From the NCBI GenBank assembly GCA_963824225.1, contig CAWGOF010000002.1, positions 434,001-498,000 on the forward strand: a stretch of 64,000 nt of DNA, written 5' to 3'. The DNA is from CAWGOF01 sp963824225 (GTDB lineage Bacteria; Acidobacteriota; Polarisedimenticolia; Polarisedimenticolales; Polarisedimenticolaceae). Position numbers and translations under genes: made by a program. This document shows, piece by piece, positions 26,861 through 39,761 of this stretch. Positions within the stretch are counted from its first letter, which is position 1, and every line of letters starts with the position of its first letter. The notes beneath the pieces are model-generated. The model was given only the letters and a program-made list of their open reading frames with translations. It ran no database searches and was not told where the DNA came from.

Positions 26861-29800
26861 GTGTACTACGCGCACCAGGTCGGCACACGCCCACCGTTCG
26901 AAGAGATCGCGAGCCCGGAGCGTCTCGAGCGCAAGGTCCGGACGTACATGGAGCGATCGGTCGCGCTCGAGCAGATCTGGAACGCTCCGTTGACGGCCGA
27001 GGCGCTCGCGCGAGAGTGGGAGCGCATCGCTCGGTCGACGGGCTACCCCGATCGACTGCGCGAGCTCTACCGCGCGCTGGGAGATGATCCGTTCCTGATC
27101 CAGGAGTGCCTGGTGCGACCGCAGCTCGCCGAGCACCTGGCGCGCGGGCGCTTTGGCTACGACGCGAACATTCATGCCGCCGCTCGTGCGGAGGCGGAAG
27201 CGCTGCGCGAATCGCTCGCCCGCGGAGCGCTCGACCCGCGTCTCGACCATCCGCGTCGCGTCGTCGAAGCGCGGGACGCGGACCGCTCGACCCGACCGGG
27301 CGCGGTCGGCCCCGTGGAGGAGACGGCCGACTCGTTCGAGCTGCGCGTGGCCACCGACGACGCGACGTCCGGCACGTTCGCCACCTATGTCGTGCAGAAG
27401 GCGTCGTGGGACGAGTGGTGGTCGCGCACACGACCGAGCCTCGATATCGAGCGGTTTCGATCCGTCGCGCATGACGAGCGGCCGCCGATGCTCCCGGACG
27501 TCGCCGAGTGCTTATCGAACGCCTGGCGTACCGACGGCCTGGATGACCTGCCCGCCGCCCGTAAAAATCATCTGGCGTTCTGGACCGGGACGCAGATGCT
27601 CGTGTTCGGCCCGCCGACCAACCGACCTCCCGGTAATCGCTACGACCCGCTGATCGATCGCTGGGCCTCGATCGCCACTGCAGGCGCACCGACGCCGCCG
27701 GGAGATACCACGCTCGGTGCGCCCTACGTCGGCGTTTGGACTGGTTCCGAGATGCTGGTCTGGAACAGCAGCCAGCAGAACGGGGGAAGGTACGACCCCG
27801 TCTCGGACACCTGGTCCTCGATGGCGTCCGCGGGAGGTCCAGCCTTCTCATCCGGGGGAAGCGCGGTGTGGACCGGAACCGAGATGATCGTGTGGGGCGG
27901 GCGGGTCGGTTCCGTAGACTACACGAACGCGGGGGCCCGGTACAACGCGGCGACGAACACCTGGACGGCAACGACCACGGTCGGCGCTCCCGCCGGCCGC
28001 GGACAGCACACCGCCGTGTGGACCGGCAGCGAGATGGTCGTCTGGGGCGGGATTATTTTTTCGAACAACACATTCACGAACACCGGCGGTCGATACAACC
28101 CGGCGCTGAATCAGTGGACACCCACGATTACCGTCGGGGCACCTGCCGCGCGCGTCGGGCACGTCGCGGTATGGGCCAACGGCGAGATGATCGTCCATGG
28201 CGGGGCGCTCGTATATTCCGGCACCGCCGTGGCGACGGGCGGCCGCTACGATCCAGCCAGCGACTCGTGGACGGCGGCGCCGACCACGGGATCTCCCTCC
28301 AAAGCGTTGCACACCGCTGTGTGGACCGGCTCGAAAATGCTCGTCTGGGGCGGCGCCACCACTCTTGTCGAAGGAGGAGGACCCGCACAGAACACAGGGG
28401 CGGGCTATGACCCGGCCACCGGATGGTCCGACATCTCCCTGGTTGGAGCACCGTCGGCACGCATCGCCCATAGCGCCGTTTGGACCGGCACGCGCATGCT
28501 CGTCTGGGGCGGCGGCGCAAGCGAGGGCCAGTCGGGCTACACGGGCGCGCAATACGCCGCGTCCACCGACTCGTGGATCCCGATGACGACGACCGCACCG
28601 CGCTCGGGCCATACCGCGGTTTGGACTGGGAACGAGATGGTCGTGTGGGGCGGCGACGCTTTCGGCGGCCCGATCAACACCGGCGCGCGGTACGACCCGA
28701 CGCTCGCGACGTGGACACCGACGTCGATGGTCGGAGCCCCATCCGCCAGGACGCGGCACTGCGCCGTATGGACCGGGACCGAGATGATCGCGTGGGCTGG
28801 ATCGGGTCCTGGTGTGGGCAATGCACTCCATACCGGAGGTCGTTACGATCCGCTGACCGATACGTGGCGCGGGATGACGCCGTCGGGCAGCTTCACGGGA
28901 CTGTCGGGCGAAGGCCCGTCGGTCGTGTGGACCGGGACCGAGATGGTCGCGTGGGGTGGGTCACAGTCGTACGGGGGCCGCTACGATCCGGCACAGGACA
29001 CGTGGACGCAGACGGCGCCGTTCACCCAGGCGACCCCTCGGAACCGACCGGCAGTCGACTGGACAGGCCACGACATGATCCTGTGGGGCGGCGGCAGCTT
29101 CAGCGATGGAGGTCGCTACGATCCGGCGACCGATTCCTGGTTCTACATTTGGGTCGGGCCCAACTCTCCCGCGCCCGGACGCCGTTGCACCGGCGTCTGG
29201 ACCGGTCAGTTGTTCGTGGTTCACTGCGGAGAGGCCCATGGAGTAACCGACGTCGGAGGGATCTATGACCCTCAGACCTTCACTTGGAGTCCGATCTCCA
29301 AGGTCGACGATCCAACCGGGGATCGCTCCGCGGTGTGGACCGGCAGCCGGATGCTCGTGTGGGCCGGGACCAATTCTTCCCCAACAGTGGCACAACCGGG
29401 TGGCGTGTTCGATCCGGTACAGAACTCGTGGCAGCTCATGTCCACCACCGGCGCTCCGGTCAATCGCGGCGGTTACACCGCGGTCTGGACCGGCGGGAGC
29501 ATGATCGTCTGGGGTGGAGGTGGATTGACCCGCAACGACGGTGCCGAGTACTTCCCCGACAGCGACGGTGACGGGCTGGGCGACGCCTGTGACGCGTGCC
29601 CGCTCGACCCGGGGAACGACCCGGATGGCGACGGCGTCTGCGCGCTCGAGGACAACTGCCCGACGCACTCGAACGGGAGCCAGGCCGATTCGGAGCTCGC
29701 GAATCCCGCCGCGGTCGGGCAGTTTGCGACGAGCGCGACGGCCAGTAGCCAGTGGACGTCGAACGGAGACTACTCGGCGTTGCAGGCCACGGGTATCCGG

Positions 29801-30589
29801 GAGCATTTCAATCAGTGCACCGAAGTGCCGACGAACTGGTCCCCGGCGACCGACGCGAGCGATCCGGAGTGGATCGAGCTCGTGTACGAGGTGCCGGTGC
29901 GGGCGACGGGGATCGGCGTGTTCGAGCAGATCGAGGCGCCGTTCGTGACGCAGGTGCAGCTGCGAGGCGTGGACGACGTACTGCGGACGGTGTGGGCGTC
30001 GACCGACACGACGGCGTGCGGGACGTCGCTCGAGGTGCCGCTTGGGCTGCAGCCGTTCCTCGCGGACACGGTCGTGGTCCGGACGGCGAAGCCGGGCTTC
30101 GAGCAGATCGATGCGGTGCGCCTCGACGGTCTGGGCCGGTCGCCGGTGCCGGACGGGGTCGGCGACGCGTGCGACAACTGCGCGGGCAATCCGAACGCGG
30201 GACAGACGGACGGCGACGGAGACGGCGTGGGCGACGCGTGCGACTGCGCACCGTCGAACCCGGCTTCGATCGGGCCGGGTGAGGTCGGGGGGCTGCTTTT
30301 GTCGAAGCCGGCCGCGGGCGTCGCTCGGCTCGCCTGGAATGCGGCCTCGGGGGCGCAGTCCTACTCGATCACGCGCGGCGACCTGCTGACCGTCGATTCG
30401 TGGATCTACGGCCCGTGCTTGGCCCAGGGGATCGTGGGTACGACGCACGACGACGCGGCCATTCCGGCATCGGGCCAGGGCTATTCGTATCTGGTCCAGC
30501 CCTGGACCTCGGCGTGCGGCGCAGGCACCCTGGGTCACGAGTCGTCGGGCGCCGAGCGGCTGAACTCCGATCCCGCACGCTGTCAATAG
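26861..30589 (+). CDS. Kelch / TSP3 protein, paralogue 3, signal peptide lost, altered C-terminus
   Basis: 1242 residues if started at GTG 26861 (MYYAHQVGTRPP), which removes the secretion signal and about 25 residues of the N-terminal domain. Fourteen kelch units (about 240-890) are retained. The C-terminal third is different: one TSP3 unit, a jelly-roll-like insert (about 946-1096, ATASSQWTSNGDY ... IELVYEVPVRATGIGVFEQ) resembling discoidin/F5-8C-type sugar-binding folds, another TSP3 unit (DGDGDGVGDACDCAP), then an Fn3-like end with ITRGDLLTV and a final DPARCQ. It lies in the same frame as paralogue 2, separated by one TGA, so readthrough would fuse them. It may be a decaying copy or a sequence-error victim. 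Confidence 0.7.
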   Translation: MYYAHQVGTRPPFEEIASPERLERKVRTYMERSVALEQIWNAPLTAEALAREWERIARSTGYPDRLRELYRALGDDPFLIQECLVRPQLAEHLARGRFGYDANIHAAARAEAEALRESLARGALDPRLDHPRRVVEARDADRSTRPGAVGPVEETADSFELRVATDDATSGTFATYVVQKASWDEWWSRTRPSLDIERFRSVAHDERPPMLPDVAECLSNAWRTDGLDDLPAARKNHLAFWTGTQMLVFGPPTNRPPGNRYDPLIDRWASIATAGAPTPPGDTTLGAPYVGVWTGSEMLVWNSSQQNGGRYDPVSDTWSSMASAGGPAFSSGGSAVWTGTEMIVWGGRVGSVDYTNAGARYNAATNTWTATTTVGAPAGRGQHTAVWTGSEMVVWGGIIFSNNTFTNTGGRYNPALNQWTPTITVGAPAARVGHVAVWANGEMIVHGGALVYSGTAVATGGRYDPASDSWTAAPTTGSPSKALHTAVWTGSKMLVWGGATTLVEGGGPAQNTGAGYDPATGWSDISLVGAPSARIAHSAVWTGTRMLVWGGGASEGQSGYTGAQYAASTDSWIPMTTTAPRSGHTAVWTGNEMVVWGGDAFGGPINTGARYDPTLATWTPTSMVGAPSARTRHCAVWTGTEMIAWAGSGPGVGNALHTGGRYDPLTDTWRGMTPSGSFTGLSGEGPSVVWTGTEMVAWGGSQSYGGRYDPAQDTWTQTAPFTQATPRNRPAVDWTGHDMILWGGGSFSDGGRYDPATDSWFYIWVGPNSPAPGRRCTGVWTGQLFVVHCGEAHGVTDVGGIYDPQTFTWSPISKVDDPTGDRSAVWTGSRMLVWAGTNSSPTVAQPGGVFDPVQNSWQLMSTTGAPVNRGGYTAVWTGGSMIVWGGGGLTRNDGAEYFPDSDGDGLGDACDACPLDPGNDPDGDGVCALEDNCPTHSNGSQADSELANPAAVGQFATSATASSQWTSNGDYSALQATGIREHFNQCTEVPTNWSPATDASDPEWIELVYEVPVRATGIGVFEQIEAPFVTQVQLRGVDDVLRTVWASTDTTACGTSLEVPLGLQPFLADTVVVRTAKPGFEQIDAVRLDGLGRSPVPDGVGDACDNCAGNPNAGQTDGDGDGVGDACDCAPSNPASIGPGEVGGLLLSKPAAGVARLAWNAASGAQSYSITRGDLLTVDSWIYGPCLAQGIVGTTHDDAAIPASGQGYSYLVQPWTSACGAGTLGHESSGAERLNSDPARCQ

Positions 30590-30657
30590 ACGGGAACCGG
30601 CGTGGGAACCGAGCCGCCACGGCGACGGCGGACGTGCGCGGCACTGCTCTCGTTCCT

Positions 30658-30785
30658 CAGCGACGAGGTGCACGACGCCGTCCTGGATCTGGAGCTTCCC
30701 CGTCATGCCGCGGAAGCTCGTCGTCTTCACCAGGATCGCTCGTACACGCGGCTCCAGGCGATCACGTGGACGAACCCGGAGCCCT
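30658..30785 (-). pseudogene. Diverged remnant of the dnaE2 3' region
   Basis: On the minus strand this segment reads SGFVHVIAWSRVYERS and then, one frame over, LVKTTSFRGMTGKLQIQDG. These match the dnaE2 C-terminal GFVNVVVWSQVFEAHAILVK and SFLGVTGKLQVQDG encoded at 31576-31706. The DNA GCGACGAGGTGCACGACGCC is identical in both. The toxin-antitoxin pair lies between the two copies. Confidence 0.7.
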
Positions 30786-30787
30786 CC

Positions 30788-31201
30788 CTACGCTGGCATC
30801 CGTGTCGGGATCACTTTCCGCCCGTGGATCCGGTAGACGCGAAAGTCGGCGTCGATCGTCATCACCGGGCATCCGAGGGTCTCGGCCATGCGGACCAGGC
30901 ACGCATCCGCGAGCGACATCGGCACGTCGGCGTATCGAACGAGCATTCGCGTGACCGCGGCGCTCTCCTCGGCGAGCGAGAACGGCAGGGCGATCGCTCC
31001 GCGTCGCACGAGCTCGACCACCGCGGCACCGCCACCCGGGCACGCGCGAAGCAAATGGCACGCCTCCGCGACGACGGCCTCGCAGCTCAACAACGGCGCA
31101 TCCGCGCAGGTCCACTGCTCGGCCGCCCACGCGTGGTACCGGTCGGACCGGTTGAGCAGTGCCACGAGGGGACCGGTGTCGAGGAGGACGCGACGCTTCA
31201 C
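30788..31201 (-). CDS. vapC: VapC-like PIN-domain ribonuclease toxin
   Basis: 137 residues from GTG at 31201. The PIN domain has Asp8 in LLDTGPLVALL, Glu near 41-45 in SCEAVVAEACHLL, Asp98 in SLADACLVRMAE and Asp117 in TIDADFRVY, the four acidic positions that hold the metal. Its start overlaps the antitoxin stop as GTGA. VapC toxins cleave tRNA or rRNA; the target here is unknown. It lies next to the 3' end of the dnaE2 gene. Confidence 0.88.
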   Translation of the reverse strand: MKRRVLLDTGPLVALLNRSDRYHAWAAEQWTCADAPLLSCEAVVAEACHLLRACPGGGAAVVELVRRGAIALPFSLAEESAAVTRMLVRYADVPMSLADACLVRMAETLGCPVMTIDADFRVYRIHGRKVIPTRMPA

Positions 31202-31434
31202 TTGCCGAAGCTCTTGCCGTGCCTCGGGTGGTGCGACAGATCGTGGGGGCCGCGGAAGCGACCGATCAGATCGAGTGCCAGGTCCGCGGCGTTCGCCGAG
31301 CGTCCACCGTCGCCGCCGAGATAGGAGCCGAGTGCGATCCGGACCAGCTCGGAGCGACTCACGCCGCGCCGGCGGGCGAGCGTAGTCAGCCGAGCGGCGA
31401 GATCATCGGGCATCTTGAGCGTGATGACGCGCAT
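31198..31434 (-). CDS. vapB: Ribbon-helix-helix antitoxin partner of the PIN toxin
   Basis: 78 residues from ATG at 31434. The N-terminal ribbon-helix-helix (MRVITLKMPDDLAARLTTLARRR-type strand and helices, then GVSRSELVRIAL) binds DNA. The C-terminal half (DLALDLIGRFRGPHDLSHHP) matches the flexible toxin-binding tail of CopG-type antitoxins. It is the first gene of the pair, and an inverted repeat covers its probable promoter. Confidence 0.85.
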   Translation of the reverse strand: MRVITLKMPDDLAARLTTLARRRGVSRSELVRIALGSYLGGDGGRSANAADLALDLIGRFRGPHDLSHHPRHGKSFGK

Positions 31435-31437
31435 ACT

Positions 31438-31458
31438 TACCTTCCAGGCCGAAAGGTA
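31438..31458. promoter_or_regulatory. Inverted repeat, putative VapBC operator
   Basis: TACCTT and AAGGTA arms (6 bp, 9-base spacer) lie 3 bases upstream of the antitoxin ATG. Autorepression by the ribbon-helix-helix protein is typical; binding here is inferred. Confidence 0.45.
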
Positions 31459-31508
31459 TTACCAGGCGCGTTATGCGTCAACTCCGACCCGCGGTGCGCG
31501 ACGTCAGG

Positions 31509-34642
<3,134 letters not shown>

Positions 34643-34672
34643 GGAGCTGGCCTGAGTCTTGGAGTCCGAGTA

Positions 34673-34692
34673 TACCATACAAATGTATGGAA
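34673..34692. promoter_or_regulatory. Probable LexA operator between dnaE2 and the ATP-grasp gene
   Basis: TACCATAC-AAAT-GTATGGAA: arms match at 7 of 8 positions around AAAT. It has the same layout and orientation as the perfect repeat upstream of lexA (50765-50784). It lies 30 bases from the dnaE2 start and 9 bases from the divergent gene at 34702, so it could control both. Confidence 0.7.
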
Positions 34693-34701
34693 CGGAGATC
34701 C

Positions 34702-35556
34702 ATGGACGTCGCCCTCGCCACCTGCCTTTCTCTGCCCGAGCCGGACCACGACGCGGCGCCGCTCGATGCCGCGCTCCGAGCCGCCGGGATCGACGCGGGA
34801 TGGCTGGCGTGGGACGACCCGCGAGCCGACTGGTCGCAAGCCCGTCTGACGGTGCCGCGCTCGACGTGGAACTACCCGAAATACCCCGAGCGATTCCTCG
34901 CGTGGGCCGAGCATGCCGCTCGGGCATCTCGTCTGTGCAACCCGCTACCCCTCGTCCGCTGGAACCTGCACAAGGGGTATCTCCTCGAGCTCGAGCGGCG
35001 CGGAGTGCCGATCGCGGAGACGATCCTGGTCCCGCGCGGGACGACCGAGACGCTCGACGCGATCCGGAGCGCACGCGGATGGGACGACTTCGTCGTCAAG
35101 CCGGCGATCTCGGCCGCATCGTTCCGCACGCTGCGCGTCGGTCCGGGCGACCTCGATGCAGGCGAGAGCCATTTCCGCGGCCTCGTGGCCGAGCGCGACG
35201 TGCTGATCCAGCGCTACGTGCCGTCGGTCGAGGGGTACGGCGAGCGCGCGATCGTATGGATCGATGGCGTGGTGACGCACGCCGTGCGCAAGACGCCGCG
35301 GTTTTCCGGGGAGTCGGAGGCGGTTTCTTCCCAGGCGATTGCCGTCTCGCCGGCCGAGGCCGAGTTGGCGCGGCGGGCGGTCGACGCGATCCCCGGCACA
35401 CCGGTCTACGCCAGGGTCGACGTCGCCCCGGGCCCCGGCGGTGCGCCGCTCCTGATGGAGCTCGAGCTGATCGAGCCCTCGCTCTTCTTCCCCCAGGCGC
35501 CCCACGCCGTTTTCCGGTTCGTCGCCGCGCTCGAACGGCAGCTCGCCGAGCGCTAG
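34702..35556 (+). CDS. ATP-grasp family protein (RimK/glutathione-synthetase-like)
   Basis: 284 residues from ATG at 34702, with GGAG 6 bases upstream; an in-frame ATG at 34687 falls inside the probable LexA operator. Recognisable ATP-grasp features are VVKPAISAASFRTLRV (ATP-binding lysine region), VLIQRYVPSVEGYGERAIVWI (hinge and adenine pocket) and LLMELELIEPSLFF (metal-binding Glu pair). Proteins of this size are often annotated as hypothetical or cycloserine-ligase-like; the substrate is unknown. It is divergent from dnaE2 and could share its damage control. Confidence 0.75.
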   Translation: MDVALATCLSLPEPDHDAAPLDAALRAAGIDAGWLAWDDPRADWSQARLTVPRSTWNYPKYPERFLAWAEHAARASRLCNPLPLVRWNLHKGYLLELERRGVPIAETILVPRGTTETLDAIRSARGWDDFVVKPAISAASFRTLRVGPGDLDAGESHFRGLVAERDVLIQRYVPSVEGYGERAIVWIDGVVTHAVRKTPRFSGESEAVSSQAIAVSPAEAELARRAVDAIPGTPVYARVDVAPGPGGAPLLMELELIEPSLFFPQAPHAVFRFVAALERQLAER

Positions 35557-35676
35557 AAACCGCGTCCAGCCTCTGGTTTCGGGCACTGAACCCTTGTATG
35601 GTCGTGGGCAGCAGCACGTCGTATAGGAACAGCGACCGGCACGCGGCAGTTCGACAGATCGGGCGGAGGTGCGGCG

Positions 35677-36738
35677 ATGGCCAGGGGGCCACGGCGGTAC
35701 GTGTTGGGCGCAGGTGCGCTCGTCGCGCTCGTTGCGCTGTGGCTCGTCGCCGCCGCCGAGGAGCACGCTCCGCGCCGCGTGTCCTACGAGCTCGGCCGAC
35801 AGACCTTCTTTCAAGAGACGTTCGGGGGCAACGGTCGGACGTGCGGCACGTGTCACGATCCGCGCGCCGAGTTCACGATGTCTCCCACGCTGGCCCAGGA
35901 GCGCTATCGGCAAGATCCGAGTCATCCGCTGTTCCGCGCGATCGACAGCGACGACGGAGACGGGCGTGACTACACGAAGCTGCTCGAGCACGCGCTGTTC
36001 CGCGTGACGGTCCCGCTCCACCCGAGCATCGTCTGGGAGGATCACCCCGAGCGCCGGGCGATCACCGTCTGGCGCGGCGCGCCGTCGATCGCGAACGTCG
36101 CGCTCAGCGGCCCGTACCTGCAGGACGGTCGAGGTCTGACGTTGCAAGCCCAGGCGCTCGGCGCGATCGACGATCACATGGAGCCGCGGCGCCGGCCGCT
36201 GAGCAAAGAGCTCGACGCGCTCGTGGCGTTCGAGAGCGAGCTGTACTACCCGCTGCGCCTGCGCGCGCTCGACGACGCGAGCGATCCGCTGGCCAAGGCG
36301 CCCGGGTTCTCGATCCCGGTGCACAGTCCGGCGGCTGCGCGCGGGCGGGCTTCGTTCGAGCTGCGGTGCCAGCGCTGCCACGACGGCGAGCTGGCGCACA
36401 CCCCGCGCCAGCCGACGCCGCAGTTCACGAACGTGCTGGTCAGCGACGTCAACGCGCTCAACCTGCCGCTCCTGCGCCTCGCGTTCCACCAGCCCGATGG
36501 AACGGTGACCGTGACCTACACGCCCGATCCCGGCCGTGCGGCGATCACCGGTGACCTGCGCGACCTGAACGCGTTCGACACCCCTTCGCTGCGTGGCATC
36601 AAGCACACCGCGCCATACTTCCACGACAACTCGGCCACGACCCTCCCGGTCGTGATCCAGCACTACAACGACGTGTTCCAGTTCCAGATGACGCAGCAAG
36701 AAAAGGACGACCTCGCGTCGTTCCTCGAGCTGTTCTGA
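35677..36738 (+). CDS. Di-haem cytochrome c peroxidase / MauG-like protein
   Basis: 353 residues from ATG at 35677 (RBS GGAGG). An N-terminal membrane/signal segment (about 8-27) exports it. Haem sites are CGTCH (56-60) and CQRCH (231-235), and the C-terminal GIKHTAPYFHDNSATTLPVVIQHYN matches the distal part of the family. Members reduce peroxide or oxidise protein residues in the periplasm. It is 11 bases from a copper-radical oxidase gene, whose product would release hydrogen peroxide, so a functional link is attractive: this enzyme could remove the peroxide or activate the oxidase. Confidence 0.85.
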   Translation: MARGPRRYVLGAGALVALVALWLVAAAEEHAPRRVSYELGRQTFFQETFGGNGRTCGTCHDPRAEFTMSPTLAQERYRQDPSHPLFRAIDSDDGDGRDYTKLLEHALFRVTVPLHPSIVWEDHPERRAITVWRGAPSIANVALSGPYLQDGRGLTLQAQALGAIDDHMEPRRRPLSKELDALVAFESELYYPLRLRALDDASDPLAKAPGFSIPVHSPAAARGRASFELRCQRCHDGELAHTPRQPTPQFTNVLVSDVNALNLPLLRLAFHQPDGTVTVTYTPDPGRAAITGDLRDLNAFDTPSLRGIKHTAPYFHDNSATTLPVVIQHYNDVFQFQMTQQEKDDLASFLELF

Positions 36739-36749
36739 GGCGAGAGACG

Positions 36750-39549
36750 ATGCACCGCCACCACGCAGGACGCGTACTCCTCCCGTGTCTGCTCCTGGCC
36801 TGCGGCGCCGCGGTCGAAGCGCAGACGTGCCCGGACAACGTTCCGCACGTCACCGGCACGTGGACGACCCTGCCGTATCAGATGCCGATCAACCCCATCT
36901 CGGTGACGCTCCTGCGCGACGGTCGTGTGCTCGTCGTCGCCGGATCGGAGAACGACGCCGCGCACCACTCCAACGGGGCGGCGGCGTACCGCCGCGCACT
37001 GTGGGATCCGACCGGCGTCGACGAGTCGAGCTTCGTCGTCGACCAGCTGTACTACGACGTGTTCTGCGCCGGCACGGCCCAGCTGCCGCACGGGCGCACG
37101 CTGATCGTCGGCGGCTCTGCCGACTACTCGTTCAACGGCGAGCGCCGAGCCTCGATCTTCGATCCGCTGACCGGGCAGTTCGTCCAATCGCACAGCATGG
37201 CCGACGGCCGCTGGTACGCCACCGCGACGACGCTCGGGGATGGCCGGATCATGGCGATCTCCGGACTCGGCTCGACCGGCTCGACGAACACGACGGCCGA
37301 GATCTACGACCTGACCTCCGGCGCGGGCTGGGGTGCGCCGATCGTCGAGCCGTTCACGCCGCCGCTCTTTCCGCGGCAGTTCCTGCTGCCGGACGGCCGC
37401 GTGTTCTACACGGGGCAAGGGTCGGGCGGCCGTAACGCCACGGGCTGGATCTTCAATCCGTCGACCTCGACGTGGACCGCGAGCGCGCTGACCACGCGCA
37501 ACCGCTCGTACGGCGGCTGTGCGCTCCTGCCGCTCCTGCCGCCGAGCTACACGCCGCGTGTGGTCTGCCTCGGCGGCGCGAGTCCGGCGACGAGCACGAC
37601 CGAGGTCATCGACATGTCGGCGGCGACGCCGGCCTGGAGCCCCGGACCGAACATGTCGACCGGGCGCGTACAGCTGAATACCGTCCTCTTGCCCGACGGC
37701 CGGGTGCTGGCGTCGGGCGGGTCGGTCAACGACGAGGCCCCGGACACACCGGGCAAGAACGCCGACCTGTACACCTGGGCCCCGCCCGGCGGCGGCGTCA
37801 CCGGCTCGATGGCATCCGCCGGGACGGCGTCCTACTCCCGGCTGTATCACTCGAGCGCACTGCTTCTTCCCGATGCAACCGTGGCCAGCATGGGCAGCAA
37901 CCCCGGGGATCGCGGGGAAGTATCTCGGCGCGATCGAGATCTACAGGCCGGCGTATCTCTACGATTCCAAGACCGCCTGATCACGACCGATCGCCCGGCG
38001 ATCGTCGACGTCGCGCCGCCGCTCGTGAACTACGGAGCGACGCTCGCCGTGACCTACACCAGCGCGAACCCGATCGCGGCGGCCGTGCTCGTACGGCCGG
38101 GCTCGACGACCCACGCGTTCGACATGGAGCAGCGCGTCGTCGGTCTGTGCGGACCGTCACCCCAGCCGGCCTGCGGCGACGGGGGGACGCTGACCTCTGA
38201 CCACGCCACCGAACGGGAACATCGCCCCACCCGGGTACTACATGCTGTTCCTGCTCGACACGGCGGGCGTCCCGTCCATCGCGCGATTCGTCGAGCTGAG
38301 CCCGTTCGGCGCGGCTCCACCGGACGGCGCGATCAGCCTGCCCACGACCGACAAGACGATCACGGCGGGTCAGTCGGTGACGTTCGACACGAGCAGCGTG
38401 GCGACCAAGTACAGCTGGGTGTTCCCGGGCGGGACGCCGGCCAGCTCGACGCTGCAGCATCCGCCCGCTGTTACGTACTCTGCGGTCGGTGAGTACATCG
38501 CGTCTCTTACGCTCGTCGACGGGAACAACAACACGGACCCCAGCCCACCGACGCGCAAGATCAAGGTCCTGCCCGCGACCGCGAACTTCGAGATCGCGGT
38601 CGATCCGCAGTCCCGGTTGATCCAACCCGGCCAGTCGGCCACGTTCAGCGTGACGATCACGGCTCGTGCGGGCTTCACGGGCACCGTGACGCTCAGCGCG
38701 TTCACGGAAGGGAACTTGCCCGCGGGCGTCACGGTCGGAGGGTTCAGCCCGCCGACGATCACGGGCTCGGGCACATCGACCCTGACGATGAACACGACGA
38801 CGAGCGCGGTGCCGTATGCGCTGTCGCTGACGGTCAAGGGGACCTCGGGCTCGCTCGTCCATGCGGCGTCGACGACGCTGCTCGTGAACCTGGGACCACC
38901 CCAGGGGGTCGCGGCGACCCGGAACCCTACGGAGGCCCAGCTCACATGGATCGCCTCCGTGGGCGCGTCGAGCTACAGCGTCGAGCGGTCGCTCTACCCC
39001 GGCGGGCCGTACGAGCTTGTCGGCTGCACGAGCTCGCTGTCGTTCACCGACACCGGGCTCGATCCCGGAACGACCTACTACTACGTGATCACGGCGCGGT
39101 ACACCGGCGGACCGGACGCCGGCGGCGCGAGCGCTCCGTCGGCCGAGGTCGTCGCGCCGCACGTGTGCGAGACGCCGACCTACAGCGGGTGGATCGAGGC
39201 CGCGAAGTCACCGACCAACGAGGTCACGTGGTCCTGGACCGCAGGCGACGCGAGCTGGTATGACGTGATCCGCGGCAATCTCGACGTGCTGCGCTCGACC
39301 GGCGGCGACTTCGCGGCCGCGCTCGATGCGATCCCGATGGAAGAGGACGTGTGCATCGCGGACGACATGCCGATCCTAGCGCTCGTCGACCCGTATGGCG
39401 CGCCGGCCACGGACGACGCCTGCGAGTTCGTGATCCTGCGAGCGGTCGACACGGCGTGTCTCGCGCGCGGCACGTACGACGAAGACGTGAGCCATCAGCC
39501 CGGAAGCCGCGATCCAGGGATCGACGCATCGTCGGGCGAGTGTCCGTAG
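36750..39549 (+). pseudogene. Secreted copper-radical oxidase (galactose/glyoxal oxidase-like) with PKD/Fn3 tail, frameshifted
   Basis: Signal peptide MHRHHAGRVLLPCLLLACGAA, then a kelch propeller and a DUF1929-type domain. Residues that fit the copper site are all visible: Cys in VFCAGTAQL, Tyr in DGRWYATATTL, Tyr-His in SRLYHSSALLLPD and His in GSTTHAFDMEQR, the set used for the Cys-Tyr radical cofactor in galactose oxidase. A PKD-like segment (SVTFDTSSVATKYSWVFPGG) and Fn3-like domains follow, ending in the RGNLDVL ... SSGECP module. Frame changes at about 37914 (extra G), 37976 (lost base) and 38196 (extra T) break it. Fixing all three gives about 930 residues. Substrate not predictable. 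Confidence 0.8.
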
Positions 39550-39761
39550 GCACGACGGCGAGGTTGTCGAAACGGAACGAATCGGGCTGCTGGCTCGGCA
39601 ATTCTGGCGTACGCTCCTGCGTTTCCGAATCGCGACGGTACGAGTGGCCGAAGGCCGGGCGATCGGCTCGTCGACGAACCATCCTCGAAATGAGTGACCA
39701 CCCGTCGTCTTGCCAGCTTCCGCTGTCCGGCATACGCTTCCCGTCGAAGGGGTGAACGGGC

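Noticed and set aside
22676..27472. A 1209-codon minus-strand open frame opposite the kelch genes
   Set aside because: Its composition is an Arg/Val/Asp shadow of the kelch repeats and it lacks a recognisable domain or ribosome site.
19900..29500. Regularly spaced DNA repeats of about 150-180 bases across the kelch region
   Set aside because: They follow the kelch protein unit in frame and vary in sequence; no CRISPR-like identical repeats or spacers.
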